NCBI RefSeq assembly: GCF_902459645.1
Contig: NZ_CABPSK010000001.1
Location: 1,674,001-1,738,000 of the forward strand
Direction of reading: 5' to 3'
DNA: 64,000 nt
Source of the DNA: Pandoraea pneumonica
GTDB lineage: Bacteria; Pseudomonadota; Gammaproteobacteria; Burkholderiales; Burkholderiaceae
Within the stretch, counting starts at the first letter, position 1, and each line of letters begins with the position of its first letter. A model generated the notes under the pieces. That model did not search any database. It saw only the letters and a list, made by a program, of their open reading frames with translations, and had not been told where the DNA came from. This document shows, piece after piece, positions 30,004-39,061 of this stretch. A program made the position numbers and the translations under genes.

Positions 30004-30921
30004 TTAAACGACAGCGATGTTTGCCGCCTTCAGGGCACCCAGCACCGTTTCCTGATACGCCTGCGCGAGCGGCGTGAGCGGCAGGCGAATGCCCGACGCG
30101 ATCATACCCATCTTTTGCAGTGCCCATTTCACGGGGATCGGATTGGCTTCGACGAACATTGCGCGGTGCAGTTCGAACAGTTCGAATTGCAGTTCCCGCG
30201 CCTTGGCCACGTTGCCGGCCAGCGCAGCGACGCACAGCTCGTGCATTGCACGCGGTGCCACGTTGGCGGTGACCGAGATATTACCCTGACCGCCCATGAG
30301 CATGAGCGCTACGGCCGTCAGGTCGTCGCCGCTATACACGGCGAAGCTCTTCGGGGCGCGCCGGATCAGGTCGATACCACGATCCAGGTTGCCCGTGGCG
30401 TCTTTCACGCCAACGATGCCAGGCACTTGCGCCAGACGCAGCAGCGTGTCGTTGCTAGCGTCTGCCACGGTACGGCCGGGCACATTATAGAGGATGACCG
30501 GCAGCTCAACGGCTTCGGCAATGGCTTTGAAATGCTGGTACTGGCCTTCTTGCGTCGGCTTGTTGTAGTACGGCACGACTTGCAGCGAGGCATCCGCACC
30601 GACCGACTTGGCGTGCTTGGTCAGCTCGATGGCTTCGGCCGTCGAATTGCCGCCCGTTCCGGCGATCACCGGCACTTTACGGCCACGCGACTGACCGGCT
30701 TCTGCCGTTTGCTGCACGGCGATTTCGATCAGTTCGCAATGCTCTTCGACGGTGACCGTCGGCGATTCGCCCGACGTGCCGACGATGACGATACCGTCGG
30801 TGCCTTCATCGACGTGCCAGTTAATCAGGTTGCGCAGCGCTTCGCGGTCAAGGCTGCCGTCTTCGGCCATCGGCGTGACGATCGCGACGATACTGCCTTG
30901 AATCGGTGTTTGGGTAGTCAT
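30004..30921 (-). CDS. dapA: 4-hydroxy-tetrahydrodipicolinate synthase
   Basis: This 305-residue TIM-barrel enzyme condenses pyruvate with aspartate semialdehyde, the first committed step to diaminopimelate and lysine. The Schiff-base lysine is Lys173 (VGVKDATGN), the catalytic tyrosine Tyr145 (LYNVPGRT), and the substrate loop GTSGES is at 48-53. It lies 42 nt downstream of the methyltransferase gene and 52 nt upstream of bamC. Length and motifs are normal. Confidence 0.97.
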   Translation of the reverse strand: MTTQTPIQGSIVAIVTPMAEDGSLDREALRNLINWHVDEGTDGIVIVGTSGESPTVTVEEHCELIEIAVQQTAEAGQSRGRKVPVIAGTGGNSTAEAIELTKHAKSVGADASLQVVPYYNKPTQEGQYQHFKAIAEAVELPVILYNVPGRTVADASNDTLLRLAQVPGIVGVKDATGNLDRGIDLIRRAPKSFAVYSGDDLTAVALMLMGGQGNISVTANVAPRAMHELCVAALAGNVAKARELQFELFELHRAMFVEANPIPVKWALQKMGMIASGIRLPLTPLAQAYQETVLGALKAANIAVV

Positions 30922-30963
30922 GATTTATCGAACAATTCAGCGATAAGGGTGGATTGTAGCGGA

Positions 30964-31542
30964 TTACGCCGTCGCCTCGTACAGCGCGGCACTCCCGGGG
31001 TTTTCCCCGGGGGCCGCACCTGTCGCGCACAAACGCTGCACGCAGGCCTCACGCGGTGCTGCGAGCGTGACATCCTCATAGGCCGCCACGCGCAGATTCG
31101 CCGTGCGAGCCACGTCGAGCAATTCGCCCGGCGCCAATAAAAACAAGGGATTGGACGGCTTCCCGAACCTTTCGTTTCCCTGCGCAAAGGTTTCGTAAAG
31201 CAGCACCCCGCCCGGTGCCACACACGCCGCAATGCGCGCCAGCAACGGACGGTACAGATAATTCGTGACGACCACGATGTCGAACTGCACATCGTCCGCC
31301 AGCGGCCACGCAGCGCCTTCGAGGTCGGCCTCGCAAGTCGTGACACCGGCCAAGTTTGCCAACGTGGCAAGTGCCTCGGCATCGCGATCGACGGCTGTGA
31401 CTTGCGTGCCCTGCTCGGCAAGCCAGCGCGTATGACGGCCGTAACCGCACGCAAGATCCAGCGCACGCGCGCCGGGGCGAATGAGATGCACCCACCGCGT
31501 CACCCAAGCCGACGGTGCGCCCGTCCCGTGCAATGCGGTCAT
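30964..31542 (-). CDS. Class I SAM-dependent methyltransferase
   Basis: This 192-residue protein has a Rossmann-type methyltransferase core: motif I ALDLACGYGRHTRWLAEQG at about residues 27-45, VTAVDRD as motif II, FDIVVVTNYLYRPLL as motif IV, and VAPGGVLLYETFAQGNERFG. It resembles the TehB-like/UbiE-like small methyltransferases. Its ATG overlaps the trpS stop by 4 nt (ATGA), so it is translated coupled to trpS. Substrate cannot be predicted. Confidence 0.85.
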   Translation of the reverse strand: MTALHGTGAPSAWVTRWVHLIRPGARALDLACGYGRHTRWLAEQGTQVTAVDRDAEALATLANLAGVTTCEADLEGAAWPLADDVQFDIVVVTNYLYRPLLARIAACVAPGGVLLYETFAQGNERFGKPSNPLFLLAPGELLDVARTANLRVAAYEDVTLAAPREACVQRLCATGAAPGENPGSAALYEATA

Positions 31543-32741
31543 GAATATTGCAGTCCCATGGCCTCGCGCACGTCGCGCATGATTTCTTGCGCAGACTTGC
31601 GGGCTTTCTCGCAGCCATCGGCCACAATGGCACGCAGCAGCGACGGATCGTCCATGTACTTCTGTGCGCGCTCGAGCATCGGCTGCTGTTCACGCAGGAT
31701 GCCGTCGATAACCGGCTGCTTGCACTCGATGCAGCCGATACCCGCACTGCGGCAGCCCTTCTGCACCCAGTCGCGCGTATCGTCGTCGCTGTACACCTGA
31801 TGCAGTTGCCACACCGGGCACTTCTCCGGATCACCCGGATCGGTGCGCCGCACACGCGCCGGATCGGTCGGCATGGTGCGCACCTTCTTCGTGATCGACT
31901 CGGCATCTTCGCGCAGGCCGATCGTGTTGTTATACGACTTCGACATCTTCTGACCATCGAGTCCCGGCATGCGCGATGCGGGCGTCAGCATCGCTTGCGG
32001 CTCGACCAGAATCAGCTTACGAGCGCCTTCGAGATAGCCGAAGAGACGCTCACGATCGCCCATCGACAACGACTGCGATTCCGAGAGCATGGCGCGCGCC
32101 TGCTCCAGCGCTTCATCGTCGCCCTGCTCCTGATACGCCGTGCGCAATTCGAGATAGAGCTTCGCGCGCTTGCTGCCGAGCTTGCGTGCCGCCGAGAGGG
32201 CCTTCTCTTCGAAACCCGTTTCTCGGCCATACAGATAGTTGAAGCGCCGTGCGATTTCGCGCGTCATTTCAACGTGCGGCACTTGGTCTTCACCCACCGG
32301 CACGTGCAGCGCGCGATAGAGCAAAATGTCGGCCGCCATCAGCACCGGATAGCCGAGAAAACCGTACGTCGAGAGATCCTTCTCGCGCAGTTTCTCGATC
32401 TGCTCCTTGTACGTCGGCACACGTTCGAGCCAGCCCAGCGGCGTGCTCATGCCGATCAGCAACGCCAGTTCGGCGTGCTCGGGCACTTTGCTCTGAATGA
32501 ACAGCGTTGCCTGATTCGGATCGATACCGGCGGCGAGCCAATCGATCAGCACGTCCCACACGTTCTGTTCGATGACCTCGGGCGTTTCGTAATGCGTCGT
32601 GAGCGCGTGCCAATCGACCACGCAGAAGTAGCACGGGTACTCCGACTGGAGTTGAATCCAGTTCTTGAGCACACCGTGATAGTGGCCGAGGTGCAAACGA
32701 CCGGTCGGTCGCATGCCGGAGAAAACGCGTTCGGGGTACAT
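31539..32741 (-). CDS. trpS: Tryptophanyl-tRNA synthetase
   Basis: This 400-residue class I synthetase charges tRNA-Trp. The HIGH-type motif is HLGH at 17-20 and the KMSKS loop is at 265-269 (LDGQKMSKSYNN). It is about 65 residues longer than E. coli TrpS because of an insert at roughly residues 183-247 (including a charged helix ARKLGSKRAKLYLELRTAY...), which I recall as usual in betaproteobacteria. It lies 101 nt after the M50 protease gene and is coupled to the methyltransferase. Confidence 0.96.
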   Translation of the reverse strand: MYPERVFSGMRPTGRLHLGHYHGVLKNWIQLQSEYPCYFCVVDWHALTTHYETPEVIEQNVWDVLIDWLAAGIDPNQATLFIQSKVPEHAELALLIGMSTPLGWLERVPTYKEQIEKLREKDLSTYGFLGYPVLMAADILLYRALHVPVGEDQVPHVEMTREIARRFNYLYGRETGFEEKALSAARKLGSKRAKLYLELRTAYQEQGDDEALEQARAMLSESQSLSMGDRERLFGYLEGARKLILVEPQAMLTPASRMPGLDGQKMSKSYNNTIGLREDAESITKKVRTMPTDPARVRRTDPGDPEKCPVWQLHQVYSDDDTRDWVQKGCRSAGIGCIECKQPVIDGILREQQPMLERAQKYMDDPSLLRAIVADGCEKARKSAQEIMRDVREAMGLQYS

Positions 32742-32842
32742 AGGGTCTGGTTTTGTTTTGTGGTTCTGTGTAGCTACGGTGCTGCGCTCGAATGCACTAT
32801 CGGGGCACTACCTGCGCAATTTTTACAACCGTCGACGCGTCG

Positions 32843-33508
32843 TTACGACACCAGCGACAGCAGCGGTGTGAGCATCCATACGATGACGTCGCGGCCCCAT
32901 TGAATCAGCGGCCAAAGCCACACACGGCCCAGCACGCCACTCACGACGAGCGCCATCACGATGAAGAAGCCGTAGGGCTCCAAACGCGACAGCGTGTAAG
33001 CCGCGCGCGCCGGCAGCAACGAGACGAGCACGCGTCCACCGTCGAGCGGCGGAATCGGGAACAGATTGAACATGCACATCACCAGGTTCACCAGCAAACC
33101 GGCCTGCGCCATCATCATGAAGAACGGCTCGTGCACACCGGCGAGCTGCAAGCCCACACCGAAGAGCGCCCACAAAATGGCCTGCGCGAAGTTGCACAGC
33201 GGTCCCGCGAGCGCCACCCAAATGGTATCGACGCGCGGGTTGCGCAAGCTGCTGAACGCCACCGGCACCGGCTTGGCATAACCGAACAGAAACGCCCCGC
33301 TCGTCATGAAATACAACGCGAGCGGCACGAGAATGGTGCCGATCGGGTCGATGTGTTTGATGGGATTGAGCGTGACGCGCCCCATCAGAAAGGCCGTGGG
33401 GTCGCCGAAATACTTCGCGACATAGCCGTGGGCCGCCTCGTGCAACGTAATCGCAAAGAGGACGGGGAGCGCGTAGACCGCAACGGTCTGGATCAGGTCT
33501 GCATTCAT
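32843..33508 (-). CDS. Site-2 protease family (M50) membrane metalloprotease
   Basis: This 221-residue integral membrane protein has the zinc motif HEAAH at 23-27 (ITLHEAAHGYVAKYFGD) in the first helix and the third-ligand region FPIPPLDGGRV in a later helix, both typical of M50/S2P proteases. It lacks PDZ and CBS domains, placing it in the minimal rhomboid-sized branch often found next to trpS in Burkholderiales. It presumably cleaves a membrane substrate; none can be named. Confidence 0.9.
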   Translation of the reverse strand: MNADLIQTVAVYALPVLFAITLHEAAHGYVAKYFGDPTAFLMGRVTLNPIKHIDPIGTILVPLALYFMTSGAFLFGYAKPVPVAFSSLRNPRVDTIWVALAGPLCNFAQAILWALFGVGLQLAGVHEPFFMMMAQAGLLVNLVMCMFNLFPIPPLDGGRVLVSLLPARAAYTLSRLEPYGFFIVMALVVSGVLGRVWLWPLIQWGRDVIVWMLTPLLSLVS

Positions 33509-33614
33509 AGCCGGCTATTGTAGCAAGCCGACTCGTGCGCCAGTATTACCGGATATTGCATAGGGCTAGCGCCGCGTCAGCGGAAATTCGGGCGTGCGGT
33601 CGCACCTAGCCCGA

Positions 33615-34241
33615 TCACGACAGGCCAAACGGTGCCAGCGGGCCGCGCCCGCGTCGCACGACCTCGGGCGGCGTGACGGTCAGGTCCACCACCGTCGACG
33701 GCTCTTTCGGACAAGCCCCGCCGTCGATCACGAGATCGAGCTGCTTTTCGAGCCGCTCGCGGATCTCCTCCGGATCGTTCAACGGTTCGGTTTCATCCGG
33801 CAGAATCAGCGTCGTGGCGAGCAGCGGCTGGCCCAGTTCTTCGAGCAATGCGAGCGTGATGGCGTGGTCGGGCACGCGCAGGCCGATCGTCTTGCGCGAA
33901 GGATGCGAAAGCCGGCGTGGCACCTCTTTCGTCGCTTCGAGAATGAATACGTAGGGACCGGGCGTCGTGGCCTTGATGAGCCGGTACTGACGGTTGTCGA
34001 CCATCGCAAACTCGGCCAGCTCCGACAAATCGCGCACGAGCAGCGAGAGCATCTGCTTTTCGTCGAGTCCGCGAATGCGGCGCAAGCGATCGACTGCGTG
34101 CTTGTCGTCGATGTGACAGGCGATCGCATAGCTTGAGTCGGTCGGCAGGGCGACGATGCCGCCTTTGTCGATGATCTGGACGGCTTGTTTGATCAGGCGG
34201 GGTTGCGGGTTTTCCGGATGGATCTGGAAGAATTGCGACAT
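33615..34241 (-). CDS. yciO: YrdC/Sua5-domain protein, YciO type
   Basis: This 208-residue protein is a single YrdC-like domain. The start MSQFFQIHPENPQPRLIKQA, PTDSSYAIACHIDD and SHPSRKTIGLRVPDH match E. coli YciO rather than TsaC. YrdC-family enzymes make threonylcarbamoyl-AMP for tRNA t6A; YciO itself has weaker or uncertain activity. It lies 12 nt after a PHP-domain gene, the same order as rnm(yciV)-yciO in E. coli, which supports orthology. Confidence 0.88.
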   Translation of the reverse strand: MSQFFQIHPENPQPRLIKQAVQIIDKGGIVALPTDSSYAIACHIDDKHAVDRLRRIRGLDEKQMLSLLVRDLSELAEFAMVDNRQYRLIKATTPGPYVFILEATKEVPRRLSHPSRKTIGLRVPDHAITLALLEELGQPLLATTLILPDETEPLNDPEEIRERLEKQLDLVIDGGACPKEPSTVVDLTVTPPEVVRRGRGPLAPFGLS

Positions 34242-34253
34242 AGCGTCGTAAAT

Positions 34254-35087
34254 TTACTGCCAGCGGCTCCAGACGGGCACAAGATCGTCGGGCAACGGTG
34301 GCAGTTTGCCGAGTAGCGCGCGGCTCTCGGTCGGCCCATGGAAATCCGAGCCGCGCGAGGCCAGAAAGCCGTATTGACGCGCGACATCGGCATACTCTCG
34401 ATACTGATCCGGCGTATGGCTACCGGTCACCACTTCAATGCCCTCACCACCGAGTTCGCGAAACTGATCGAACAGGGCACCGAATTCCACCGGCGTGAAT
34501 TTGTAGCGCCCCGGGTGCGCGATCACCGCAATGCCCCCTGCCCCGCGAATCCACTTCACCGAATCTTGCAGCGTCGCCCAGCGATGCGGCACGTAGCCCG
34601 GGCGCCCCTCGGAAAGATAGCGCGCAAAGACATCGGACACCGACGCACACTTGCCAATTTCCACCAGATAACGCGCGAAATGCGTGCGCGAAATCAGATC
34701 GGGATTGCCGACGAAGCGTAGCGCACCTTCGTAAGCGTCGGGAATGCCGGCTTGCGCCAGTTGCTCGCTCATCAATTGCGCGCGTGCGGCACGGCCGCCG
34801 CGTGTCGCCGCGAGCCCCGCGACCAGCTCGGCATTCTCGGGGTCGATATTCAACCCGACGATATGCACGGTGCGGTTCGCCCACGTGATCGAAATTTCCA
34901 CGCCGCTGACGTATCGCATGCCGAGTGCTTGCGCTGCGGCACGGGCTTCGCGCTGACCGCCGATTTCATCGTGATCGGTGAGCGCCCACAGGTCGACACC
35001 GGCGTCGGCCGCGACTTGCGCCACTTCAGACGGCGTAAGCGTGCCGTCCGACACTTTGGAATGACAATGAAGATCTGCGTTGAACAT
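34254..35087 (-). CDS. rnm: PHP-domain 5'-3' exonuclease / nucleoside 3',5'-bisphosphate phosphatase (YciV/RNase AM type)
   Basis: This 277-residue PHP-domain protein begins MFNADLHCHSKVSDGTLTP, with HCHS and later TDHDEIGG, GVEIS, IAHPGRYK and SRGSDFHGP giving the full set of metal-binding His/Asp residues. E. coli YciV (RNase AM) trims 5' ends of rRNAs and also hydrolyses nucleoside 3',5'-bisphosphates; the pairing with yciO favours this branch. It starts the yciO cluster. The ATG at 35087 is the natural start. Confidence 0.85.
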   Translation of the reverse strand: MFNADLHCHSKVSDGTLTPSEVAQVAADAGVDLWALTDHDEIGGQREARAAAQALGMRYVSGVEISITWANRTVHIVGLNIDPENAELVAGLAATRGGRAARAQLMSEQLAQAGIPDAYEGALRFVGNPDLISRTHFARYLVEIGKCASVSDVFARYLSEGRPGYVPHRWATLQDSVKWIRGAGGIAVIAHPGRYKFTPVEFGALFDQFRELGGEGIEVVTGSHTPDQYREYADVARQYGFLASRGSDFHGPTESRALLGKLPPLPDDLVPVWSRWQ

Positions 35088-35231
35088 GATGTGCCGCCGG
35101 GCGATGACGCGTCACGCGCACCGGTTGGCAACGCATGACGTCGTAAGACGCCTTCATTCTACCGCTCAAGTCGACGCGATGCGAGTTGCCCTGTGGTTTT
35201 GAGGCGGCAGCGCCACGCGATCACGACGAAA

Positions 35232-35264
35232 GCACTACGAAGGCACTACGAAGGCACTACGGGG
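35232..35264 (+). repeat. three 11-nt tandem repeats
   Basis: GCACTACGAAG is repeated at 35232-35242 and 35243-35253, with a diverged third copy at 35254-35264, in the 202-nt gap between the PHP gene and the alpha/beta hydrolase. It is noncoding as far as I can see. Confidence 0.8.
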
Positions 35265-35289
35265 CCATTACATAGCAATTACGAAGCCG

Positions 35290-36189
35290 CTACGCCACCG
35301 TTTCTCGGCAAAAATCGTCGATCAGCTTCGCGACCACTTCGGGTTGATCGTGGTGGAGCATGTGACCGGCATCGTCCACGAAAGCCTCGGTCAAATTCGG
35401 AAACACCTCGAATCGCGCGCGGAAAACCTCCGTGCCCTGCGCCCCCACAAAATGCCGCAGCACCTCCGAATCGGTGGCCTCCACGTGCAGCACGGGGGCG
35501 CTGACGTTGCCCCACACCGCCATCGCTTCGTCCAGCCGGTACGGATACGGATTCGTGATCTTGTGCGCGGCATCGGCCAGCAAATGCCATTGCCCGTCGC
35601 GCTCCTGACGCGCCCAACGCTGCGCCAGCCATTCGGCACGCGCCGGTGCCAAACGCGGATTCGTTTTGCGCAAACGCTCGGCCACGTCGGCTTGCGTGGC
35701 ATACGGGCGCAGCGTCGGCGGGGTTTGCAGATCGTCCAGCCAGCGGCCCAACTGACGAATGGCCGCAAGCGGTTGCGACGGCGGCAACCCGAAGCCCTCC
35801 AGATTCACTAGCCTGCGCACGCGCGCCGGTCGTACCCCGGCATAAAGACACGCCACATTGCCGCCCATGCTGTGACCGATCAGATTGATGGCTTCGCCGG
35901 GCTCGGTATAAACGTCGATCAGCGCCTCAAGATCGGCAAGATAGTCGGGAAACCAGTAGCTGCCGCTGCGGCCATCGGCAACGGGCCAATCCGTCAGCCC
36001 GAAACCGCGCCAATCCGGTGCCAACAGATGCCAGCGCTGGGCGAGCGACTCCGCAATGAACTGGAACGACGCGGACACGTCCATCCAGCCGTGTAACAGA
36101 AACAACTTCGGTGCACCGGGCGTGCCCCACTGCCGAACGTGATGGCGCAAGCCACGCACGGTGAGAAACTCGGATCGCGAATCGGTCAT
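35290..36189 (-). CDS. Alpha/beta hydrolase
   Basis: This 299-residue protein has the alpha/beta-hydrolase fold: oxyanion segment FLLHGWMDVSASFQ, nucleophile elbow LIGHSMGGNVA with the catalytic serine, acid residue region EATDSEVL, and catalytic histidine in VDDAGHMLHHDQP. No signal peptide is present. Substrate is unknown; it could be an esterase, lipase or C-C hydrolase. It follows the DUF455 gene region on the same strand but reads away from it with an 89-nt gap. Confidence 0.85.
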   Translation of the reverse strand: MTDSRSEFLTVRGLRHHVRQWGTPGAPKLFLLHGWMDVSASFQFIAESLAQRWHLLAPDWRGFGLTDWPVADGRSGSYWFPDYLADLEALIDVYTEPGEAINLIGHSMGGNVACLYAGVRPARVRRLVNLEGFGLPPSQPLAAIRQLGRWLDDLQTPPTLRPYATQADVAERLRKTNPRLAPARAEWLAQRWARQERDGQWHLLADAAHKITNPYPYRLDEAMAVWGNVSAPVLHVEATDSEVLRHFVGAQGTEVFRARFEVFPNLTEAFVDDAGHMLHHDQPEVVAKLIDDFCRETVA

Positions 36190-36278
36190 GACAACGCCAG
36201 TTAGTGAAGATCGAAACTATTAGGAATGACCGAGTATATCGGTGTCAAAAGTGACGTGCTGCGTCCCTCGCCCGCAGG

Positions 36279-37325
36279 TCACCCACCGGCTTGCAACGCC
36301 GCCAGTTCGTCGTCGTCGAAACCCGCCGCGCGGCGCGCCTCGATGTTGAACGGCCCGCGCAAGCGCGGTGCACCGTATTGCGCGGCCAGCCGGGCGTACG
36401 TCTCGACGGGTTCACACCCGGCACGCTCGCAGCCCCAGCGGTACCAGCGATTGCCGATGGCCACGTGGCCGATTTCGTCGCGCAGGATGATATCGAGGAT
36501 GGCCGCCCCGGCTTTGTCGCCTGCGCTGGCCAGCTTGGCGCGAATGGGCGGGCTCGCATCCAGCCCACGGGCTTCCAGCGTGCGCGGCACCAGTGCAAGG
36601 CGTGCCAGCCAGTCGCCCGAGGTCTTGCGTGCCATCACCCACAGGCCGTCATGCGCCGGAAAACACCCGTAATGGTATTCGTCGCCCAGCGTCGTGAGGT
36701 GTTCGGCAAGCAGCGAGAAGTGATAAGCCTCCTCGGCCGCCACCAGTAACCAGTCGTCGTAGTAGGCCAGCGGCAGCGCGTCGAACCGCCAAAGGGCGTC
36801 GAGCGCCAGATTGATGGCATTGAATTCGATATGCGCGAGTGCGTGAAGCAGCGCTGCGCGGCCCGCCGTGGTTGTCACCGCGCGATGCTCCAGCTCGCGC
36901 GGTGACACCAGCCGAGGGTCGGCCGGACGGCCCGGAATACCCGGCTCGTCCTGCCCGTCCTGTTCGTCATGCTCACCCTGCTCGTCCGTTCCGCGCGCCT
37001 CGCCCGTCGTCCCGGGCGCGCTGGCCTCCCCTGCCGCGCCAGCCGCCGTCAATTGCCGCTCTGGATACCAAGCGGCGCGCCCATTTAGCACGGCGTCGCG
37101 CAACGCGATGACACCGGCCGCTTTCACGAACGGATCGCACTGCCGCAAGAGCGCCAGCGCGCGCTCGCGGGCACACGCCGCATTGCCGGGCACACAGGGG
37201 ACGCCGGGAACGCCGCTTTTGCCCGCAGCCTTATCGGGCTCGGGGAGAGCGGCGGAATCGACGCAACGGTGGGGATTAGCGCGTTCGGCAGCGTTACCGC
37301 CGGGCGCAGGAGTGAAATCGGGCAT
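36279..37325 (-). CDS. DUF455 ferritin-like protein with low-complexity insert
   Basis: The 348-residue protein contains a DUF455 ferritin-like four-helix domain, with HIEFNAINLALDALWRF, AAEEAYHFSLLAEHL and RDEIGHVAIGNRWY supplying diiron-type Glu/His residues. Relatives I recall are about 270 residues; here an N-terminal extension (about 1-45, with VPGVPCVPG) and an acidic Gln/Asp/Glu/Gly insert at about residues 105-138 account for the excess. The insert is built from a 9-nt tandem repeat. It is divergent from the gamma-carbonic anhydrase gene with only 49 nt between starts. Function is not established; some relatives are linked to tRNA hydroxylase-like oxygenases. Confidence 0.8.
   Translation of the reverse strand: MPDFTPAPGGNAAERANPHRCVDSAALPEPDKAAGKSGVPGVPCVPGNAACARERALALLRQCDPFVKAAGVIALRDAVLNGRAAWYPERQLTAAGAAGEASAPGTTGEARGTDEQGEHDEQDGQDEPGIPGRPADPRLVSPRELEHRAVTTTAGRAALLHALAHIEFNAINLALDALWRFDALPLAYYDDWLLVAAEEAYHFSLLAEHLTTLGDEYHYGCFPAHDGLWVMARKTSGDWLARLALVPRTLEARGLDASPPIRAKLASAGDKAGAAILDIILRDEIGHVAIGNRWYRWGCERAGCEPVETYARLAAQYGAPRLRGPFNIEARRAAGFDDDELAALQAGG
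36945..36989 (-). repeat. five imperfect 9-nt tandem repeats coding Asp-Glu-Gln units
   Basis: Inside the DUF455 gene, five 9-nt units encode DEQ, GEH, DEQ, DGQ and DE-type triplets on the minus strand. The period is a multiple of three, so copy-number change would alter the loop length without breaking the frame. Confidence 0.7.
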
Positions 37326-37374
37326 GACGTTACAATAGCAATTTCGTCGATTTTAACCGCGAACCAAAGCCGCC

Positions 37375-37899
37375 ATGCCGATCTATAAACTTGGAGACAA
37401 GACCCCGCAGATCCACGAGAGTGCTTTCGTGGCAGACACCGCAACGATCATCGGCGAGGTCGTGCTTGCCGAGAACAGCAGCGTCTGGCCGGGGGTTGCC
37501 ATTCGTGGCGACAACGAACCGATTCGCGTGGGTGTGGGCACCAATGTCCAGGAAGGCGCCGTCTTGCATGCCGATCCGGGCTTTCCGCTCACACTGGCCG
37601 AAGGCGTGAGCGTCGGCCATCAGGCAATGCTTCACGGCTGCACGGTCGGCGAAAATTCGCTCATCGGCATTCAGGCCGTGCTGCTCAATGGCGCCGTCAT
37701 CGGCCGCGACAGCCTGGTCGGCGCCGGGGCGCTGGTAACCGAGCGCAAGACATTTCCGGACCGCTCGCTCATCCTCGGCGTCCCCGCCAAGGTGGTGCGC
37801 GAGCTGACCGACGAAGAAGTGGCCAATCTCAAGCGCAACGCGCAGACGTACGCGTCGCGCCGGCAAGTGTTCAAGGAACAACTGGTACGCATCGGCTAA
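37375..37899 (+). CDS. Gamma-class carbonic anhydrase family protein
   Basis: The 174-residue protein is a left-handed beta-helix of hexapeptide repeats, with the three metal-binding histidines His65, His82 and His87 (VLHADPG, VGHQAMLHGC). It belongs to the YrdA/PaaY/CaiE-like gamma-carbonic anhydrase group; many members are trimeric and bind zinc or iron, but activity varies. The gene starts 49 nt from the divergent DUF455 gene, so their promoters must overlap. Confidence 0.92.
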   Translation: MPIYKLGDKTPQIHESAFVADTATIIGEVVLAENSSVWPGVAIRGDNEPIRVGVGTNVQEGAVLHADPGFPLTLAEGVSVGHQAMLHGCTVGENSLIGIQAVLLNGAVIGRDSLVGAGALVTERKTFPDRSLILGVPAKVVRELTDEEVANLKRNAQTYASRRQVFKEQLVRIG

Positions 37900-38075
37900 G
37901 CCGGTAACCGGGAGCGTGACCCGCGCCGGCAGGCCCCGGCGCGTTGGCCATGCGCTCAAGTGTTGAAAATGCGGCGCGTGCCCCCAAATAACGCAGCATC
38001 CACGTCAAACGCCGGCCTAGCACGCGCCTCCGGGCGCGATTTGCCGGCGTTGCCGCATCTTTCAGGAATTCGACA

Positions 38076-39020
38076 GTGTCCGATCAGCTTCAGAAATTCA
38101 TGTTCGACGCCGCCCCCGTGCGCGGCGAATACGTGAGCCTCGACGCCACCTGGCGTGCGGTGCTCGAACGCCACAACTATCCGGCCCCGATTCGCCATTT
38201 GCTCGGCGAAATGATGGCTGCGGCCGCCCTGCTGACCGCGAACGTCAAGTTCGATGGCGCGCTCGTTCTGCAATTGCACGGCGACGGTCCGCTCACCATG
38301 CTCGTGGTCGAATGCAATGCCGACCTGACGATGCGTGCGACCGCCAAGTACAGTGGCGACATTCCCGACGACGCCTCGCTCAAGGCGCTCGCCAACGTGA
38401 ATGGGCAGGCCCGCTTTGCCATTACGCTCGATCCGCGTGTGAAGCAACCGGGACAGCAGCCGTATCAGGGCGTCGTGCCGCTCTCGGACGAGCATGGCCC
38501 GCTGGCCGACATCGCCTCGGTGCTCGAGCATTACATGCACCATTCCGAACAGCTCGATACGCGCTTGTGGCTCGCCAGCGACGATAACCACGCCGTCGGC
38601 ATTCTGCTGCAAAAGCTGCCGGGACACGGCGGCACGGCGGGCGTCGGTGCAGAACAAGCGCCCGAAGTGGATGAGGACACGTGGAACCGCGTCTGCCAAC
38701 TGGGCAATACGCTCAAGCGCGACGAAATGCTGTCGACGGACCGCGAAACGATGCTGCACCGCCTCTTCTGGGAAGAGAACGTGCGCGTGTTCGATCCGAT
38801 CGCGACGGCGTTCCGCTGCACCTGCTCGCGCGAGCGCGTCGGCAATATGCTGCGCACGCTTGGCGAAGCCGAAGTGATGAGCGTGTTCGATGAGCGTCCC
38901 AATGTGGAGGTGGCGTGCGAGTTTTGCCGCCAGACGTATCTCTTCGACAAGGTGGACGCCGCGCAGCTGTTCTCGGAACAGCACCACTCGGCCCACTCGA
39001 CCCCGTCGCAGCATCATTGA
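38076..39020 (+). CDS. hslO: Redox-regulated chaperone Hsp33
   Basis: This 314-residue chaperone is activated by oxidation. The redox switch is complete: Cys248 and Cys250 (FRCTCSRERV) and Cys281 and Cys284 (ACEFCRQTY), which bind zinc when reduced. The start is GTG at 38076, with AGGA 8-9 nt upstream; it gives MSDQLQKFMFDAAPVRGEYV, matching family N-termini. A His/Ser-rich tail follows the zinc centre. It stands 176 nt after the carbonic anhydrase gene. Confidence 0.96.
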   Translation: MSDQLQKFMFDAAPVRGEYVSLDATWRAVLERHNYPAPIRHLLGEMMAAAALLTANVKFDGALVLQLHGDGPLTMLVVECNADLTMRATAKYSGDIPDDASLKALANVNGQARFAITLDPRVKQPGQQPYQGVVPLSDEHGPLADIASVLEHYMHHSEQLDTRLWLASDDNHAVGILLQKLPGHGGTAGVGAEQAPEVDEDTWNRVCQLGNTLKRDEMLSTDRETMLHRLFWEENVRVFDPIATAFRCTCSRERVGNMLRTLGEAEVMSVFDERPNVEVACEFCRQTYLFDKVDAAQLFSEQHHSAHSTPSQHH

Positions 39021-39061
39021 TCGAGATGCCGATACGCTCTCCCGCGGTGGGTTTCGTGCAG

